A model generated the notes under the pieces. That model did no database searches and was not told where the DNA came from. It saw only the letters and a program-made list of their open reading frames with translations. DNA of 64,000 bases from positions 206,579 through 270,578 of the forward strand of contig RDEW01000002.1 of assembly GCA_011109175.1 (NCBI GenBank). Direction: 5' to 3'. Within the stretch, counting starts at the first letter, position 1. Every line of letters begins with the position of its first letter. Of the stretch, positions 42,760 to 54,217 are shown in pieces. The translations under genes were made by a program, and so were the position numbers. The stretch comes from Dicyema japonicum (Eukaryota; Dicyemida; Rhombozoa; Dicyemidae).

Positions 42760-43699
42760 ATGGATCACTTAACTGGTTTCCCAATTATTGCATATCCTAG
42801 CTATCTTTATTTATTTAATGATCTTTAACACTCAAAGTGAAGAAATTATTACGAAAACAGTACAATTGGATGACAATGGTGTTCCTATGTGGGTCGAGTT
42901 AAACAATGGTTATGTTACCTCTATAATCAGTGGATTAATCACTTTAAATTATTCATATAATAGAAAAGTAGAGAAAGGATTAATTTTAGATTATACATTT
43001 CTTAATTGATGAAGCAAATTTGTATGTTACTGAAAATCGAGGACACTTTGCATCATTTTTGTCTAAAAAAGATGTCAATATAAGCTTTCATTATAAACAC
43101 ACTCGAGATGAAGTTCAGATATATCAGTTTAAATGCTCAATATTTGCCGGGAGTAAATAATTGAGTTTAATTTAGATTTTACCATATTCCTAGGAAAGTC
43201 GATTAAAATATCTCATAAAATTGGGGATTATTGTAAATGTAATGAGTTAATAATTTCCGAACACAATAGCTCATTAAAAATATTGAATTTGAGACTTCAA
43301 TTTTTAAAAAATGACACAATCAAGAATTTTACTGGTGAAAGTTTAATTCGTATTAAAAATAATAGCTACTGATTGCAATTGTAAGAGTGGTTTTTCAACT
43401 ATGTCTAAATTTATTAGACACTTAAAAAGACTGATCTTGTAATGAAGAAACATCATAAAACTAAAAATATTATACATTCATTCCATTCTCAAATTAAAAG
43501 AAATAAGATTTCCAAAAAAAATATTGCAATCCCAACTATAATTCTAAAAGTCAATAATACAAAAACTGGATCTACCAGCAATGATTATAAACCATTAATT
43601 TATGGTCTTGTTATTTTTGGAGTTGTAACAATTTCAGTGATAATTTATGTCAAAGTTAAATATGCTGCTAAAAAACAAGATTTCTACTCAATCCCTTAG
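42760..43699 (+). CDS. Secreted/type I membrane glycoprotein family, copy C
   Basis: MDHLTAIFIYLMIFNTQS signal peptide after intron 42776-42800 (25 nt). Other introns are 42968-42989 (22), 43153-43175 (23) and 43341-43365 (25). The ectodomain has NYS, NIS and NFT sites, YCKCN and DCNCKSG cysteines, and the membrane span YGLVIFGVVTISVIIYVKVK. One base is missing in the A run at 43424-43428 compared with copy B. A 20-nt tandem duplication ('gatttctactcaatccctta') at about 43680-43720 gives an early stop after DFYSIP. The first three exons are intact. The flank to 44095 matches that of copy A. Function unknown. Confidence 0.78.
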
Positions 43700-44460
43700 A
43701 TTTCTACTCAATCCCCTTAATATAATTACAATATTCTGTTTTTTGGATTTAATTTGTTTTTTGGGTTTATCATCTAATTCTAGACATAAACTTATTTTTA
43801 TAAACAATGTAGGTTAAAATAATTAAATTGTACCTAAATGGAACTCTTTAGTTTTTCACTATTACTCAGATATAATAGATCATTAATAGACTTACTAGAA
43901 AGTCTCACCGCATAATCAAAATCACTTTTTAAAGGATTTGGTACGCTCAGTTACTTGACTTAAATGTGATTTGGTGAAATACCTAAGAGATTATGTTTAT
44001 TGATTCATGAAAATTGTTAGGTTTCTTAGTTTCTTATATCATCAGATACACAATTTTTTATTAAAAAATCTGTTCATATTTATAACTAGTTACTCGGATT
44101 GACATCCTTTAATTGTATCGGCTTGTATCGATCTCGACAGTTATATACTATACTTACTAGATGGATTTCGAACTCAACCGCTAATTTCCGAATAGCTTAG
44201 AAACTACCTCACTGTGATCAGATTTGAATAATAATACTGCACTCTACGAAGAGCCATATTAGCTATAGCTGCCCTCAAGATGTTCACTGATACCGGCGTC
44301 ACTCGTCATGTTCACTGATACCATCAATACTTTCGAAATAATAAAAAATGAAATTAGATCACTGAATAAATTCTTGATTCGCATCCGCGACGACAAATTA
44401 GAACAGTTTGCTGCCATGGTTCTCCCTTGACCGTTACTTGGGACACTTCTAGTCAATAAA
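43700..44460. other. Flank of segmental duplication C, plus SINE-1 scrap
   Basis: To about 44095 this is homologous to 16880-17040 plus 17272-17460. A short SINE-1-like word pair ('gttcactgata.cggcgtcactcgtca') lies at about 44282-44312. No gene recognised. Confidence 0.55.
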
Positions 44461-44572
44461 ACAATAATCGAAGTCTACACTTGTTTCAAGCTTCATGTTT
44501 GCTTGAACAACTTTTGCTGGGAGACGATTGACGTAATACGATATTTACCTTTCCTATCTTAAAGCTATAGAT
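44461..44572 (+). pseudogene. Family P copy 2, part left of the hAT interval
   Basis: Matches 38350-38452 ('tcgaagtctac.cttgtttc', 'acaacttttgctgggagacg', 'attgacgtaatacga'). It ends at the target site ctatagat (44565-44572). Similarity to copy 1 resumes after 54225. Confidence 0.65.
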
Positions 44573-44639
44573 CAGCGATTCTCGATTGAGAGTGCGAGAA
44601 ATAATTTTAAAATTATGATTACTTGTACATTTATGCAAA

Positions 44640-44965
44640 TTTATTTATTAACCCGGATACACTGAGAAATAAGTTAAAATAAACAACTAATTAAGTGTAT
44701 CCAGTTTCCACTTCTACGGAAACAGAGTTCATCCAGAATCAACATAGAAGGTTAAAGACGTCCATATTTGAAGTTGTGGAAACCCCTTAGTGGAGTAGAG
44801 AAGAGCAAATGATCCTTTTCGTGCCGGCCTGGAACTGGGCGCCAACCTTGACAGGTGGATCTTATGATGCCACTCTAGTAGGAAGAAAGAGGAAGAACAG
44901 ACGAACATAACTGAAACTTCAACCAATTAGCGACGAAGCACCATATTGCGCCACGCGGCTATTTC
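44640..44965 (-). mobile_element. SINE-2 copy 3
   Basis: Best-preserved copy. From 'tttattaacccggataca' to 'caattagcgacgaagcacca' and a GC-rich head ('gcgccacgcggc'). On the - strand it shows the A-box-like TGGCGCAATATGG and B-box-like GGTTGAAGTTT. Inserted just inside the left hAT end. Confidence 0.78.
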
Positions 44966-45079
44966 CCGTTGGTGTATATGCAAAAGATCATCAAATAAAA
45001 TATATATCAAGGGAAATTAAATACATTTATATTTTCTTATAATTTATTATTAAATGTTAGAAAAATTTGGCTTGATAAA

Positions 45080-46960
45080 AAAAATAAAACTCGTGGTTAT
45101 CTATGTCAACGTGTGTTAAATTTCGAAAATAAAAAGAAGACTATGTTGAATATGGCTTTATGAAGATAATTATTGATGGAATCGATTGACCTCAGTGCAT
45201 GTTTTGTGATGCAATTTTATCGAATTCAAATTTGAACAATCGAAGCTGAACGTACATTTTAAATCTATCCACGGAGGTGCAAAACGTTCAGGAAATGATT
45301 ATGAATCTTTGAGTGCTAAAAGGGCACGATACGATATCCAAGGAACTCTTCCGAAGCCTGGGTTTACACACCATTGACAAACCGTTACTTTTGGCGTCAT
45401 TCAAAATTGCATATGAAGCTGCGAAATCAAAGAAGACACATACTATTGCGGAGACTCTTATTAAGCCGTGTGCATTGGAAATTGTGAAAGCAGTTCTGGG
45501 TCCAGACGCCTTTCGAAAACTGCAGCAGATTCCTTAATTTAATAGTTATATCCGGGATCGAATTAATTGTATCAGCGATGATACTCTTAAACAAGTTGTT
45601 TAGAACATAAGAATTCTTGCATCAAGATTTCAATCTAGTTGGATGAATCTACCGATGTTGATAATTGCAGTCAACTAATTTGCTTCGTTCGTTATGTACA
45701 AGAAAATTTAATTGACGAAGAGTTTCTTTTTTGTAAACCTCTCGAAACAGAAACCTCTGCAAAAAATGTTTTTTCAAATAATCGAGACTTTTTAATGAAT
45801 ACGATATTCCATTGGAAATTATCGGGTTAATTTGTACAGACGGTGCTCCAGTTATGCTGGGGAACAGGTCGGAGTTTGCAGCCTTTTAAGAAAACATGTT
45901 CCAGATGCAACAGTCAATCACTGTATTCTTCATCGACATGCACTCTTATCTAAGTCTCAGCCAATGAAGTTAAAAGATGTCTTTAATTCGTGTTAAATCG
46001 TAAATTTATTCGAGGAAAGGCTTTGAATCATGATTTTCAAAGATGGCTTTCAAGAGGCCGTGTTTTAACAAGATTTTTGACGCCACTATTTTCTTGTATC
46101 ATACTGATGTTAGATGGCTTTCAAGAGGCCGTGTTTTAACAAGATTTTTTATTCTCAGACGTGAAATCGAATAATTTTTATTTGAAAAAAAACTCTGAAC
46201 TATTTGATTGTTTCAAATCTTCATATTTTGTGGTATTTTTGGCTTACATATTCAATCATCTTAACCAGTTGGATCTTTCAATTCAAGGGAAATGGAGGAG
46301 CATTATAAATGCTTCTGACAATCTACGTGCCATCAAGAATAAACTGTTATTGTGGACTCGACGAATTCAAGACAATAATTTTGGAATTTTCCAACGCTGG
46401 ATAAAATTGCTATTGAATTCAACTCGACTTTAGATAAAAATATTAAAAAAGAAATCAGCATTCATCTTGAATGTTTAAAACTTTCATTTGATGGGTTCTC
46501 AATCGGAAATATTAAAAATTCTGATACCTGGATTGTTAACCCATTTGCTTTCAAAATAGAAAAAATGGAATAGAAAAGAGATTAAAGACAATTTGATTGA
46601 AATGCAATCATCTACATCAATGAGAATGTTGTACGACTCAAATTCTTTGGAGGTTTTTTGGTGCGGTTTGCAAATTGGTTTGCGACCCTTGCGAAAAAGC
46701 ACTGGAAGTTCTGGATCTATATGCAACAACTTGGCTATGTGAATCTGGATTTTCATCTCTACTATATATAAGAAATAAGTACCGAAACGCTCTAATCCCT
46801 GAAAACGATCTGTGAATTACATTAGCTAACAAAAAACCACGCTTCGAAGAATTAATTAAAACTAAAAGACAGGAAAAGTCTCAAGGAACCTGACTAATTT
46901 TTTGAATAAAATTCGAATTCTCTTAGATTTAAAATTGAACTATTTGTTATTTTATGTAAA
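45080..46960 (+). pseudogene. hAT transposase (ZBED/SCAND3-like), decayed
   Basis: Broken frames in order: BED zinc finger CMFCDAILSNSNLNN and HFKSIHGG (45190-45280), AKRARYDIQGTLPKPGF, KPLLLASFKIAYEAAKSKKT (45376-45435), ETLIKPCALEIV, DESTDVDNCSQLICFVRYVQ (45640-45700, first catalytic Asp), LIDEEFLFCKPLET, GXICTDGAPVMLG (about 45829-45862), TDVRWLSRGRVLTRFF (46103-46150), and C-terminal fragments WLCESGF-like to NDLE-like. A 37-bp stretch coding WLSRGRVLTRFF is duplicated at 46043 and 46113. These are the landmarks of host-like ZBED/GTF2IRD2-type hAT transposases. Many stops. Confidence 0.82.
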
Positions 46961-46974
46961 TAAAAATATACACT

Positions 46975-47245
46975 GTATTCCGCGGAAAAAACGATGAGGG
47001 CAAAGGAGAAGAAATACGAAGCGCTACGCGACCGATTCGCGTTTTATCCGATAGTGGTCGAGACAACTGGAGGAATAAGTGGAAAATCGCTTCGCTTCCA
47101 AAAGAAACTTGGACGCTAAGCTACAATAAAAAGCCACGACGCACGTGAGACCCGGTGGCTACTCCAGTTGATTTCTGTTGCAATCGTGAGAGGCAACGCA
47201 ACGTCGATATTGTCGGCGGGGTCCAGTTTGGATGATGGCAGTTTT
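46975..47245 (+). mobile_element. Family-X fragment, subfamily 2
   Basis: Aligns to the complement of 40735-41000. Readable: ALRDRFAFYPIVVETTGGIS, GKSLRF, and VDFCCNREATQRRYCRRG in a shifted frame (originally ISVAIVRGNATSILSAG). It joins directly to the first hAT 3' end. Confidence 0.7.
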
Positions 47246-47389
47246 AATATGATTTACTGATTATTTAAATATGATTACTGTAAATTGGTTAATAATATTT
47301 TCCCAACCTTTAAAAAATTAAACTATGTAAATTAATAAATTTTATTTTAAAAAAAGGAAACAAAAATTAATTAAATTTTAATAAAGTTA

Positions 47390-48230
47390 TACTCAATTCC
47401 CAATTGCCTCTCATTAGAATTTTTAATATTTTCTTTATATTTCTTATTGAAGTAATGAATTCTGCATCATTGTCATTTTCAATATTTTCTAGAAGATAAT
47501 TTTCAATCTCTCTAAATTTTAAAAGCATTTCAGCCTTGTTTAATGATTCATGTGCCTCTTGTTCTTTTCTTGAAACATTGAAGCATCTTTGTTTCCCGAT
47601 AAATGATCGCTCAACTTATGTGTCCCTGACATATTGGCGCAAAGCATTACTGAAAATCTATCCTTGAAATTTTTATATCCGCCGAAAGTGATAGAAATTC
47701 TCCGATAATAATAAATTTATAAAAATTACTCTCTCATCCAAATTATAAATATTTTCAGACAATTTACTCTGAAACTTTTTCAAAATTCTTTTAAAAAGCC
47801 ATCAATATCCACATGTTTTTCAAGTCGCATTTCGAAGTGTAGTTCATTCATTTTTTTAAATTTCTCCAAAAACCCTGCCCTATGTAATATAGAGAATCGT
47901 TCAATAAAGTACCTTAATGTTTGAATAAATAATGTACCTTTTGATTCTATTGAATCCATCCAATCAGATTTTCATAAATATCCGGGTATTTTAATTTTTT
48001 ACAAGTTTTTAGTTAGGATTTCTGTTCTTGAACTGAAATAAAAGCAATTCTGCGTTCATTAACATACATTGACTGTCCTTCTTGAGATTCACTTTTTAAA
48101 AGTAGAAGTAAATCTGTTGCATGTCGTCTGACATGAAGCTGATTTATTGGTTTCTTTATACCGCAAAATATCCACTTTTTGAGCAATTGAATGTTTAGTG
48201 TAGCCTCCAACAAAAACATGCTTGCTTTAA
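47390..48230 (-). pseudogene. pogo/Tigger-like transposase remnant
   Basis: On the - strand: a 68-codon frame (48219-48013) with DNA-binding-type helices, then HRAGFLEKF, IYNLDERVIF (first DDE Asp), KGYKNFKDRFSVMLCANMSG and THKLSDHLSGNKDASMF (about 47660-47580). The sequence (R)FSVMLCAN-x-SGTHKL and the K-x-P-like follow-up are the classic centre of Tigger/jerky transposases. A C-terminal acidic-helical part with NDNDAEFITSIRNI follows. Stops and shifts. No TA-flanked inverted repeats found. Confidence 0.7.
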
Positions 48231-48239
48231 ATTATTTAA

Positions 48240-49180
48240 ATTTTTAATAAATATTTAAAAAATAAAAATAACTTTTAAAAATGTTGGCAAATTTCAGAAT
48301 TGGCAAATATCGTTGAAAAAAGAAAAAATCGATAAAAATTTAAGAGTGGCATATTTGAAAGAGTTGAGGAAACTCTCTACGATCGAGGAGGTTGGAAGAA
48401 GTTAGTTCGGAGAATTGTTTTGAATGCTGCACGAGTGAAATTGTAACTATTATGATTTTACGAATGTTGCTTATAATAATAATATTTGAAACAGTTTACT
48501 GTATAAGGTAACTCATTGCTCACTTTCGATATCATTGATTCAATCGATCTTATAAAGATACTACATTACTGAAAATCACTTTCAGCCTAAAATTTTTAAT
48601 AAACTACAACTATGGAGAGTACTTTATCAATGTTCCAATCGTTCTTAGTTAGTTAGCTCAAACCTCACAAGTTTGTAGGAGGACAGCTGTATTCAATCCA
48701 GATGTTATCCGCATAAGAATTCTGGTTACTGGTCATTTAAAAAGTTATTACACATTTGGAACGTAAAAGAAATTTGAAAGAAAAATAACACCTCGCTCTT
48801 ATTACCAATACTGACACACACCTGTGGTACCTGGGGACTTCAAAACAAGAAACCCACAGTTTAAACAACTACCACAGGCTTATCCATACAGGATCCCAAG
48901 GTCGGCGCCTTTTACTGCTATCTCCTATCCTTCAAAGCTAATCACCAGGGCAATCGATGTTTATACTCAAGATTCATTCTCTTCTTTGCATTTCTTTGTC
49001 CACGAAAAGAAGTAAACCTCAAATAAATCATCAGGAGAATTGCCTCTAAATACGAAACTGTTAATTAGGTGAGTGCACTGGGAAGTCTTTCAATCGCTGA
49101 CTATTCACCTTCATCATCCAGGATCAAGAAACACATGTAGGATCTACGCAAACAAATAATAAGGTCATGATCGGGGACAA
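48240..49180. other. Mostly unassigned
   Basis: A fragment near 48500-48570 resembles the 'FDIID' block of family P. The frame at 48824-49015 has no known motif. The rest is unassigned. Confidence 0.4.
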
Positions 49181-49185
49181 TACAC

Positions 49186-49480
49186 ATGCACACTGACCTT
49201 TGGATAACACATCATCGAATCCAAGATAGAGTCCCATCCTACTCAATGTCTTCGGCATCGATTGTGCAGCATCAGCTGAACTTATGGTACGTGAGTGATG
49301 CGACCATCAGTGGGAATTGGGAAATTGTAGTGGCATTGGTCGAGTCCGCCATCTATGCCATTGCCTCGCTTGCGTTGGAACTGAATCCGTATAAATGTGA
49401 AATCATTAACGTTGCTTTCGGAAAGGACGACTTTAACCGTGAGTAGCTACAATTTCTAATTATTTCAGTCACCAAATTTT
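49186..49480 (+). mobile_element. Family-X reverse transcriptase fragment
   Basis: The 86-codon frame contains LNLWYVSDATISGNWEIVVA (motif C region, YLDD degraded to YVSD) and LELNPYKCEIINVAF (RT motif D, L-x-LN-x-x-KCE). It matches the RT style of family X, compared with 15050-15105. Confidence 0.68.
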
Positions 49481-49639
49481 TTTTGACTCTCCTCAATATG
49501 GCAGTAATATGTCAATTCTTCTGGTAGAGAAAAATGCATCCGTTCAACTATTCACATCCAACTTAAAACTCCTAGATCTTCACACGTCCTTATTATTCCT
49601 CAGACTCCTTTTTCTTCTGGTCAATACTCAATGTCTTCA

Positions 49640-50440
49640 CGCTCATTCCCGTCGGAGGAGTGCTGGGAGGAGTTTAAGACACAATGCAATCAACGGCGTT
49701 ATTGCTTGGGGACTTGAGTCGGTAAGATTTCTGTTTAATTGGATCCACTTGGACTCGCCCAGCTAACCAAAGCACATGAAATCTAGTGAATTTTTTGATT
49801 TTAGAGTTCTTGGATGCTCGCAATGCTTCCTCAGCTTTCAATGCGGAATCTGATAATTTTGTGTGCGAAAAGGTGACTGTGCATGACCCATGGCGAATCA
49901 GACAATCATTGAAAGAAAAAAAACTGTGATCATTCTGATTTAAACAAAATAAATCCTTTATTACCAAAATGGTAAAACATGCTAAATTAATATTTACTGC
50001 ATTTTTGGTGGAATTGTTTTAATATAAATCACTCCGACTAAAGTTACAAAAACTCATACCGTTTCCAATAGAACGGAAATTCAATTATCGCTAAGAAATT
50101 GTAAATTCAGCATATATGTAATCGGTACCTTGACCGGGACGCCACCTGTCTGGATAGCCTATCTCCCTCAAACCTTGTGATAATAATAACTAACCCAGAC
50201 TCTACTTCCGAGTAAGATGAGACCCTAAAGATGAAGAAATAAGTATGTCTTGGTGGACAGTTCATTTTTGAACCAGTCGCAGAGGAAACGTCAGGAATCA
50301 TATGAAGCATGTCATTAATCCTGAAAACAGAATCGGATCGCTCATCGAGAAGAAAATAATAGGAGACAAAGAGCTGGCCAATTGAGCTTATTTCCTTACA
50401 ATCGTCCGGGTAAATAAGTTCACATTTATGAGAGCAGGCA
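49640..50440 (+). mobile_element. Family-X C-terminal module, decayed
   Basis: Zinc-finger link SRRRSAGRSLRHNAINGVIA at about 49651-49715. Nuclease core relic RDATCLDSLSPSNLVIIITN at 50138-50200. Then LKMKKYVCLGGQFIFEPVAE and ETSGII (50225-50300). Separated by about 350 bp of unrelated or highly diverged sequence. Confidence 0.65.
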
Positions 50441-50539
50441 GTAGTTGTTAACTGTTAGTTTTTGCATTAAACATTCTGATTTCAAAAATAGATATGATAA
50501 ATTCAAGATATAAACCGAAATATCGATCGTTACAATTCA

Positions 50540-50690
50540 TATAGAATGTAACTTTTTGCTTATTTTCGATATCATTGACATAAACGATTTTAAAAAAGAG
50601 ATTGTCTGGGGTGAAGATTTCACTCGTCTCGGCGACAACGTGCTGTACGTAAAATATGATGAGAGGTGTTGTATTTAGTTATTTAGAGTT
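50540..50690 (+). pseudogene. Family P fragment
   Basis: Reads LLIFDIID, then KEIVWGEDFTRLGDNVLYVK, which parallels VFDIIDPMTLEKRLPWTEDY and AHLDDNGMYIES of copy 2 at 55045-55160. Short and isolated. Confidence 0.5.
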
Positions 50691-50991
50691 CTCAAATGCT
50701 CGCGATGCCTCACCATATATTAACAAAGATTAATTTTGACTACAAAAAGGTATTGTCGATGCCCCAGGTCGAATCAGACATTTAAACAGAAAAAAAGAAT
50801 AAGTATTATCTTGTCTGAGCGTTTTATATCACCACGATATCAGAATTAAACTTGAAAATGCAGAAGACTGTGACTATTAAGAGAGAAAACAACAAAAGGG
50901 CTTTTTGAAAAATGATAATTAACGAAATTATCATGAACGTCCTTGGGAGTACTTAAAATAAAAAAATAAAATTAACAAGAAATTAAAGTCT

Positions 50992-51519
50992 TTAAAGAAG
51001 AGGAATATATTTCATCCGTCTTATCCAATTTCGGCGTTTTATCTTAACAAATGTGATCACTCCTATGATTGAAGGTGTTACAACGGTGAGTATAATTCCT
51101 ATAATAATATACATTTTTGAATGATTATAATTTTTATTTTTTCCAGGAATTCCTTTTTCAAAACACCCGACTCTAAAATTCAAAAAAATTAAACCGTTCC
51201 CAATATAACGGAATTTCAAATCATCCCTAAGAATTTGTGCCTTAAATAATGAAAATTCAGCATATATGTCATCAGTAAATTTAGCAATAAGCAAGTCGGA
51301 GGTGCATGAATTCCTAACATCAACCAATTTGGATTTATTAGGTCTCCAAGACAGAGTATACACGCTATCGATGATTAACTGAATGTTGGAGATATAATAT
51401 TTGTTCTCATAAAATATAAATGTAAAAATATTCTAAATGTATCCTATAAAAGACAACGCCACACTATTGTTTCCAAAATTTATCGTAGTCTTTATATTTT
51501 CGTCTGAAAATAAATTCAT
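50992..51519 (-). CDS. Diverged membrane-protein paralogue D
   Basis: Distant relative of genes A-C. From ATG at 51519 it reads MNLFSDENIKTTINFGNN (compare EEIIKKTVQLDDNG), then an in-frame TAG at 51435-51433 that may lie in a tiny intron. A continuous frame follows through YTLSWRPNKSKLVD, CTSDLLIAKFTDDIYAEFSL and LKFRYIGN. A 24-nt intron at 51194-51171 sits exactly where A-C have theirs (after FTGN). The sequence then gives GCFEKGIPGKNKNYNHSKM, the span YIIIGIILTVVTPSIIGVIT and a tail KIKRRNWIRRMKYIPLL. The signal peptide is not clear. It lies inside the hAT-bounded interval. Confidence 0.55.
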
Positions 51520-51630
51520 TAATCAACTATATAAATATACAATTTACGTTTTTATGAATGTGATCATTAAAAATATGATTTTAAAATTCCCACTTAATAT
51601 AGCTTTTAGTCTATTTTCGGCAATAAAATA

Positions 51631-51905
51631 TCAATATCGAACATTTGGATCGTTAGATGGATTACAGTCATTAGCTAAATTAAACAAGATTCAAACCCTT
51701 TCCAATTAAATTTGTACGTATATCTTTATCGAACAATTCTGCCGTCATAGAATAAATTGTGAGAGAATAATGATTCTCAAAATTTACGGAGATATACCCG
51801 CATCAGTAATATTCTCCATATTTAATATTTGGAAGATTTATTGTATTCGTATAGGTTTCATCCCTTTGTGTGTTAAATAATAATTACTAGAATTTAATTC
51901 TATGT
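51631..51905 (-). pseudogene. Diverged membrane-protein paralogue D2, partial
   Basis: Immediately upstream of D on the same strand. It reads LLFNTQRDETYTNTINLPNI (compare IFNTQSEEIIKKTVQLDD), GYISVNFENHYSLTIYSM (compare GYVTSIISGSITLNYSY), then AELFDKDIRTNLIGK. A 22-nt intron (51696-51675) is followed by ANDCNPSNDPNVRY and TGA (51633-51631). A-C have (N/T)DCNCES at this point after their fourth intron. It lacks a membrane span. In-frame stops upstream suggest decay or unplaced introns. Confidence 0.5.
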
Positions 51906-51909
51906 ATAT

Positions 51910-52660
51910 TGAGAGGTTGTAGAATTCCTTGATAATACACCAAAAAAATTAAAAATTAAGTTTGTTATTTGGAATTTATTTCATTCCATCATAAAAATTC
52001 CAGATTCCATAATGAATGTTAAATAAATAATTCTTTGTCTACCATTATAATTATTTATAAAATACATTTTTACGAGTACTCGTCAATAAACAATTTCCAT
52101 ATAATGACATATGAGGTCTGAATTTGATATTCGTGATTGAGGACAAAATCATTAACAATAACATAAAAATGTATAATGAACACTTCGATGTGTATAATTT
52201 AGGTCACTTGTTATATTGATGAATTTATTTTTAAATTATAATAGTTTCGAAACTATTAAAACTTATATTAATTTTATAATTGTAATAATCTTATTTCATT
52301 AATTCATTAATCAAGAAAGTTACTTCACACTGCACATGTAAAGCGTCATTTATTTTAAGCCACGTGCTACCATGTGATGCTATTTGCTATTTGGTTAAAA
52401 ATTTATCTTCCTTCACTTTGATAACTTATTTGATCCTACTTACTAAAAAGACGCCGCCATTCACAAAGATCTTACTATTCTTTTCCGAGGAGACAATTTC
52501 GTTACCTCGAGACGACTTTTAGAATCGCTGGAACACGTCAGGATCAATTATCTAGTTTGGGTTAACCCTCGCTTATCGAAAAATTGTTATTTTTATTTAT
52601 TTAAGAATTCATTAGTTTTTCATCATCAAAAATTTCATATTAGGTCTTCGTTAAGGTGCT
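51910..52660. other. AT-rich, no recognisable gene
   Basis: No family found. Confidence 0.45.
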
Positions 52661-52665
52661 GATTC

Positions 52666-53970
52666 TTGGCCGAACATGATATTTCCGACCCCGTTCGGTT
52701 CTGTCATCCGGATAAATTCACTCATCCCTCCTTTTCTGGACAAATCGAACCCTTTTTGTTACGCCTATCAGAGAGTCGGAAAGGTAGACGAATTCCTCTG
52801 AGGACACCAAAGGCCGCTCGAATTCCCACTGCAGAATACCTCACGTCTTTAATTTATAAAGCTATCAGTACCAGCGACCAGATTTCTTGGATACGTCTAC
52901 TGAGCTTTGCACCTATGACCCTAGGAATTTCTGGCTCAGAGAAAGCTCGCAACTGATCATTGGCCTCAAAATTTAAGAAGAATATTTCTTCAATTTTGGC
53001 AACTTCAACGCAGCAAGACTCTGGAATCGAGCCTGATCAAGTACTTCGGCGTAAAGTTGTCCACAGAAGCTGAGTGTATACAAAAAGATTCTAAAACATT
53101 TAAAGAGAGTGAACCGAAAACTGATGGAAAACGGCGTTCGTGCAGCTGTTAGAGTAATGTCTTGTGACGAATCACTATTGAAGTCTTGGAGTTACTGAGA
53201 AGGAAGCTCCCTACTCAACCAACAAACTAGCGGAACTTGACAATGCCAGAAGACCGCCCTGCATTTATTTCCACGGAATTTGAAGTAGTGCGTGGAATAA
53301 AGTCTTTTGCTCCCAGTAGCTGCGGAGGTCTGGACAAACTGCGCTCAACCCATTAAAAGGACTTAACATCCGGAACTACTGCTAAAGCCGGCCGTCCTTG
53401 TTAACGTCTATCACCTAGATGTTCACTCGATTTGTTAATGGTGATATTTCAAAATTTGCTAGAGATCTTCTTTTTTGTGGACATCTATTGGCATTCAGAA
53501 AAGGAGATGGTGTCCGCCCAAATGAGATCAGTACATACTTTTAAGACTTGCTACTAAAATCGCCGCCCGGAGAGTCTCCTACAATAGTGCTGAAGAGCTG
53601 TGGGGTGGGAGTGATCGGTGGTTGCGAGGCAGCAGTCCACGCCGTGAGGAGTTACTTCAACAACAATAATTCTTTGACCCAATGGCTCGGCCTGAAGCTT
53701 GATATATCAAATGCCTTCAACTCGCTGAGGAGAAACTTTATTTTGGAAACCTGTTGGAAGTGAGCTCCAGAGATTGGCTGACTAGTACACCTATCGTATG
53801 GGACGGACTCAGCATTAGTTTATGAAAACGACATCGTTTATTCACTCATAAGAGTTCAGCAGGGAAACCCTCTAGGGCCAACTTTTCATCCCTTGCGAGC
53901 TGAAGTCGAGTTGTCCAAGAAGTCCTTATTTACGCAACTGGACATACCTCGACTCTGAGTTTGATAAAGT
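52666..53970 (+). mobile_element. Family-X reverse transcriptase, N-terminal and palm parts
   Basis: The first frame (52666-52956) holds HPSFSGQIEPFLLRLSES and ISWIRLLSFAPMTLG. After a gap comes LKSCGVGVIGGCEAAVHAVR (53590-53650), then WLGLKLDISNAFNSLRRNFI (53680-53740, motif A Asp in LDISNAFN). In a shifted frame QQGNPLGPTFHPLRAE (about 53858-53905, motif B) follows. The GVGV-x-GGCEAAVHAVR signature is specific for this RT group. It breaks off into the hAT 3' end at 53975. Confidence 0.75.
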
Positions 53971-53974
53971 TATC

Positions 53975-54217
53975 ATCTACTTTATACAAAAAATAAGTAC
54001 CGAAACGCTCTAATCCCCGAAAACGATCTCTGAATTGCATTAGCTAACAAAAAACCACGCTTCGAAGAAATAATTAAAACTAAAAGACAGGAAAAGTCTC
54101 AAGGAACCTGACTAATTTTTTGAATAAAATTCGAATTCTCTTAGATTTAAAATTTGGAGGTGCGAGGTTGGTTTTGAAACTTGGGGGTGCAAACTCAAAA
54201 CAAATCGAGAAGCTCTG
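53975..54217 (+). mobile_element. hAT 3' end (second occurrence)
   Basis: From 'ataagtaccgaaacgctcta' to 'gattta' it is nearly identical to 46770-46950, then continues to the terminal inverted repeat ending at 54217. The copy at 46955 lacks this terminus. Confidence 0.8.

Larger units (their letters stand above)
44573..54217 (+). mobile_element. 9.6-kb interval bounded by hAT ends, with nested elements
   Basis: The left end reads CAGCGATTCTCGATT, and the right end, read inward, CAGAGCTTCTCGATT. Both are flanked by a perfect 8-bp duplication ctatagat (44565-44572 and 54218-54225). Inside are, in order, a SINE-2, hAT transposase remnants (45080-46960), a family-X piece, a Tigger remnant, family-X RT pieces, two diverged membrane-protein paralogues and another family-X RT, followed by the hAT 3' end (53975-54217). 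The hAT 3' coding end occurs twice (46740-46955 and 53975-54150), so a second hAT copy or a rearrangement is involved. The empty site is preserved in family-P copy 1 near 38450. Confidence 0.78.
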
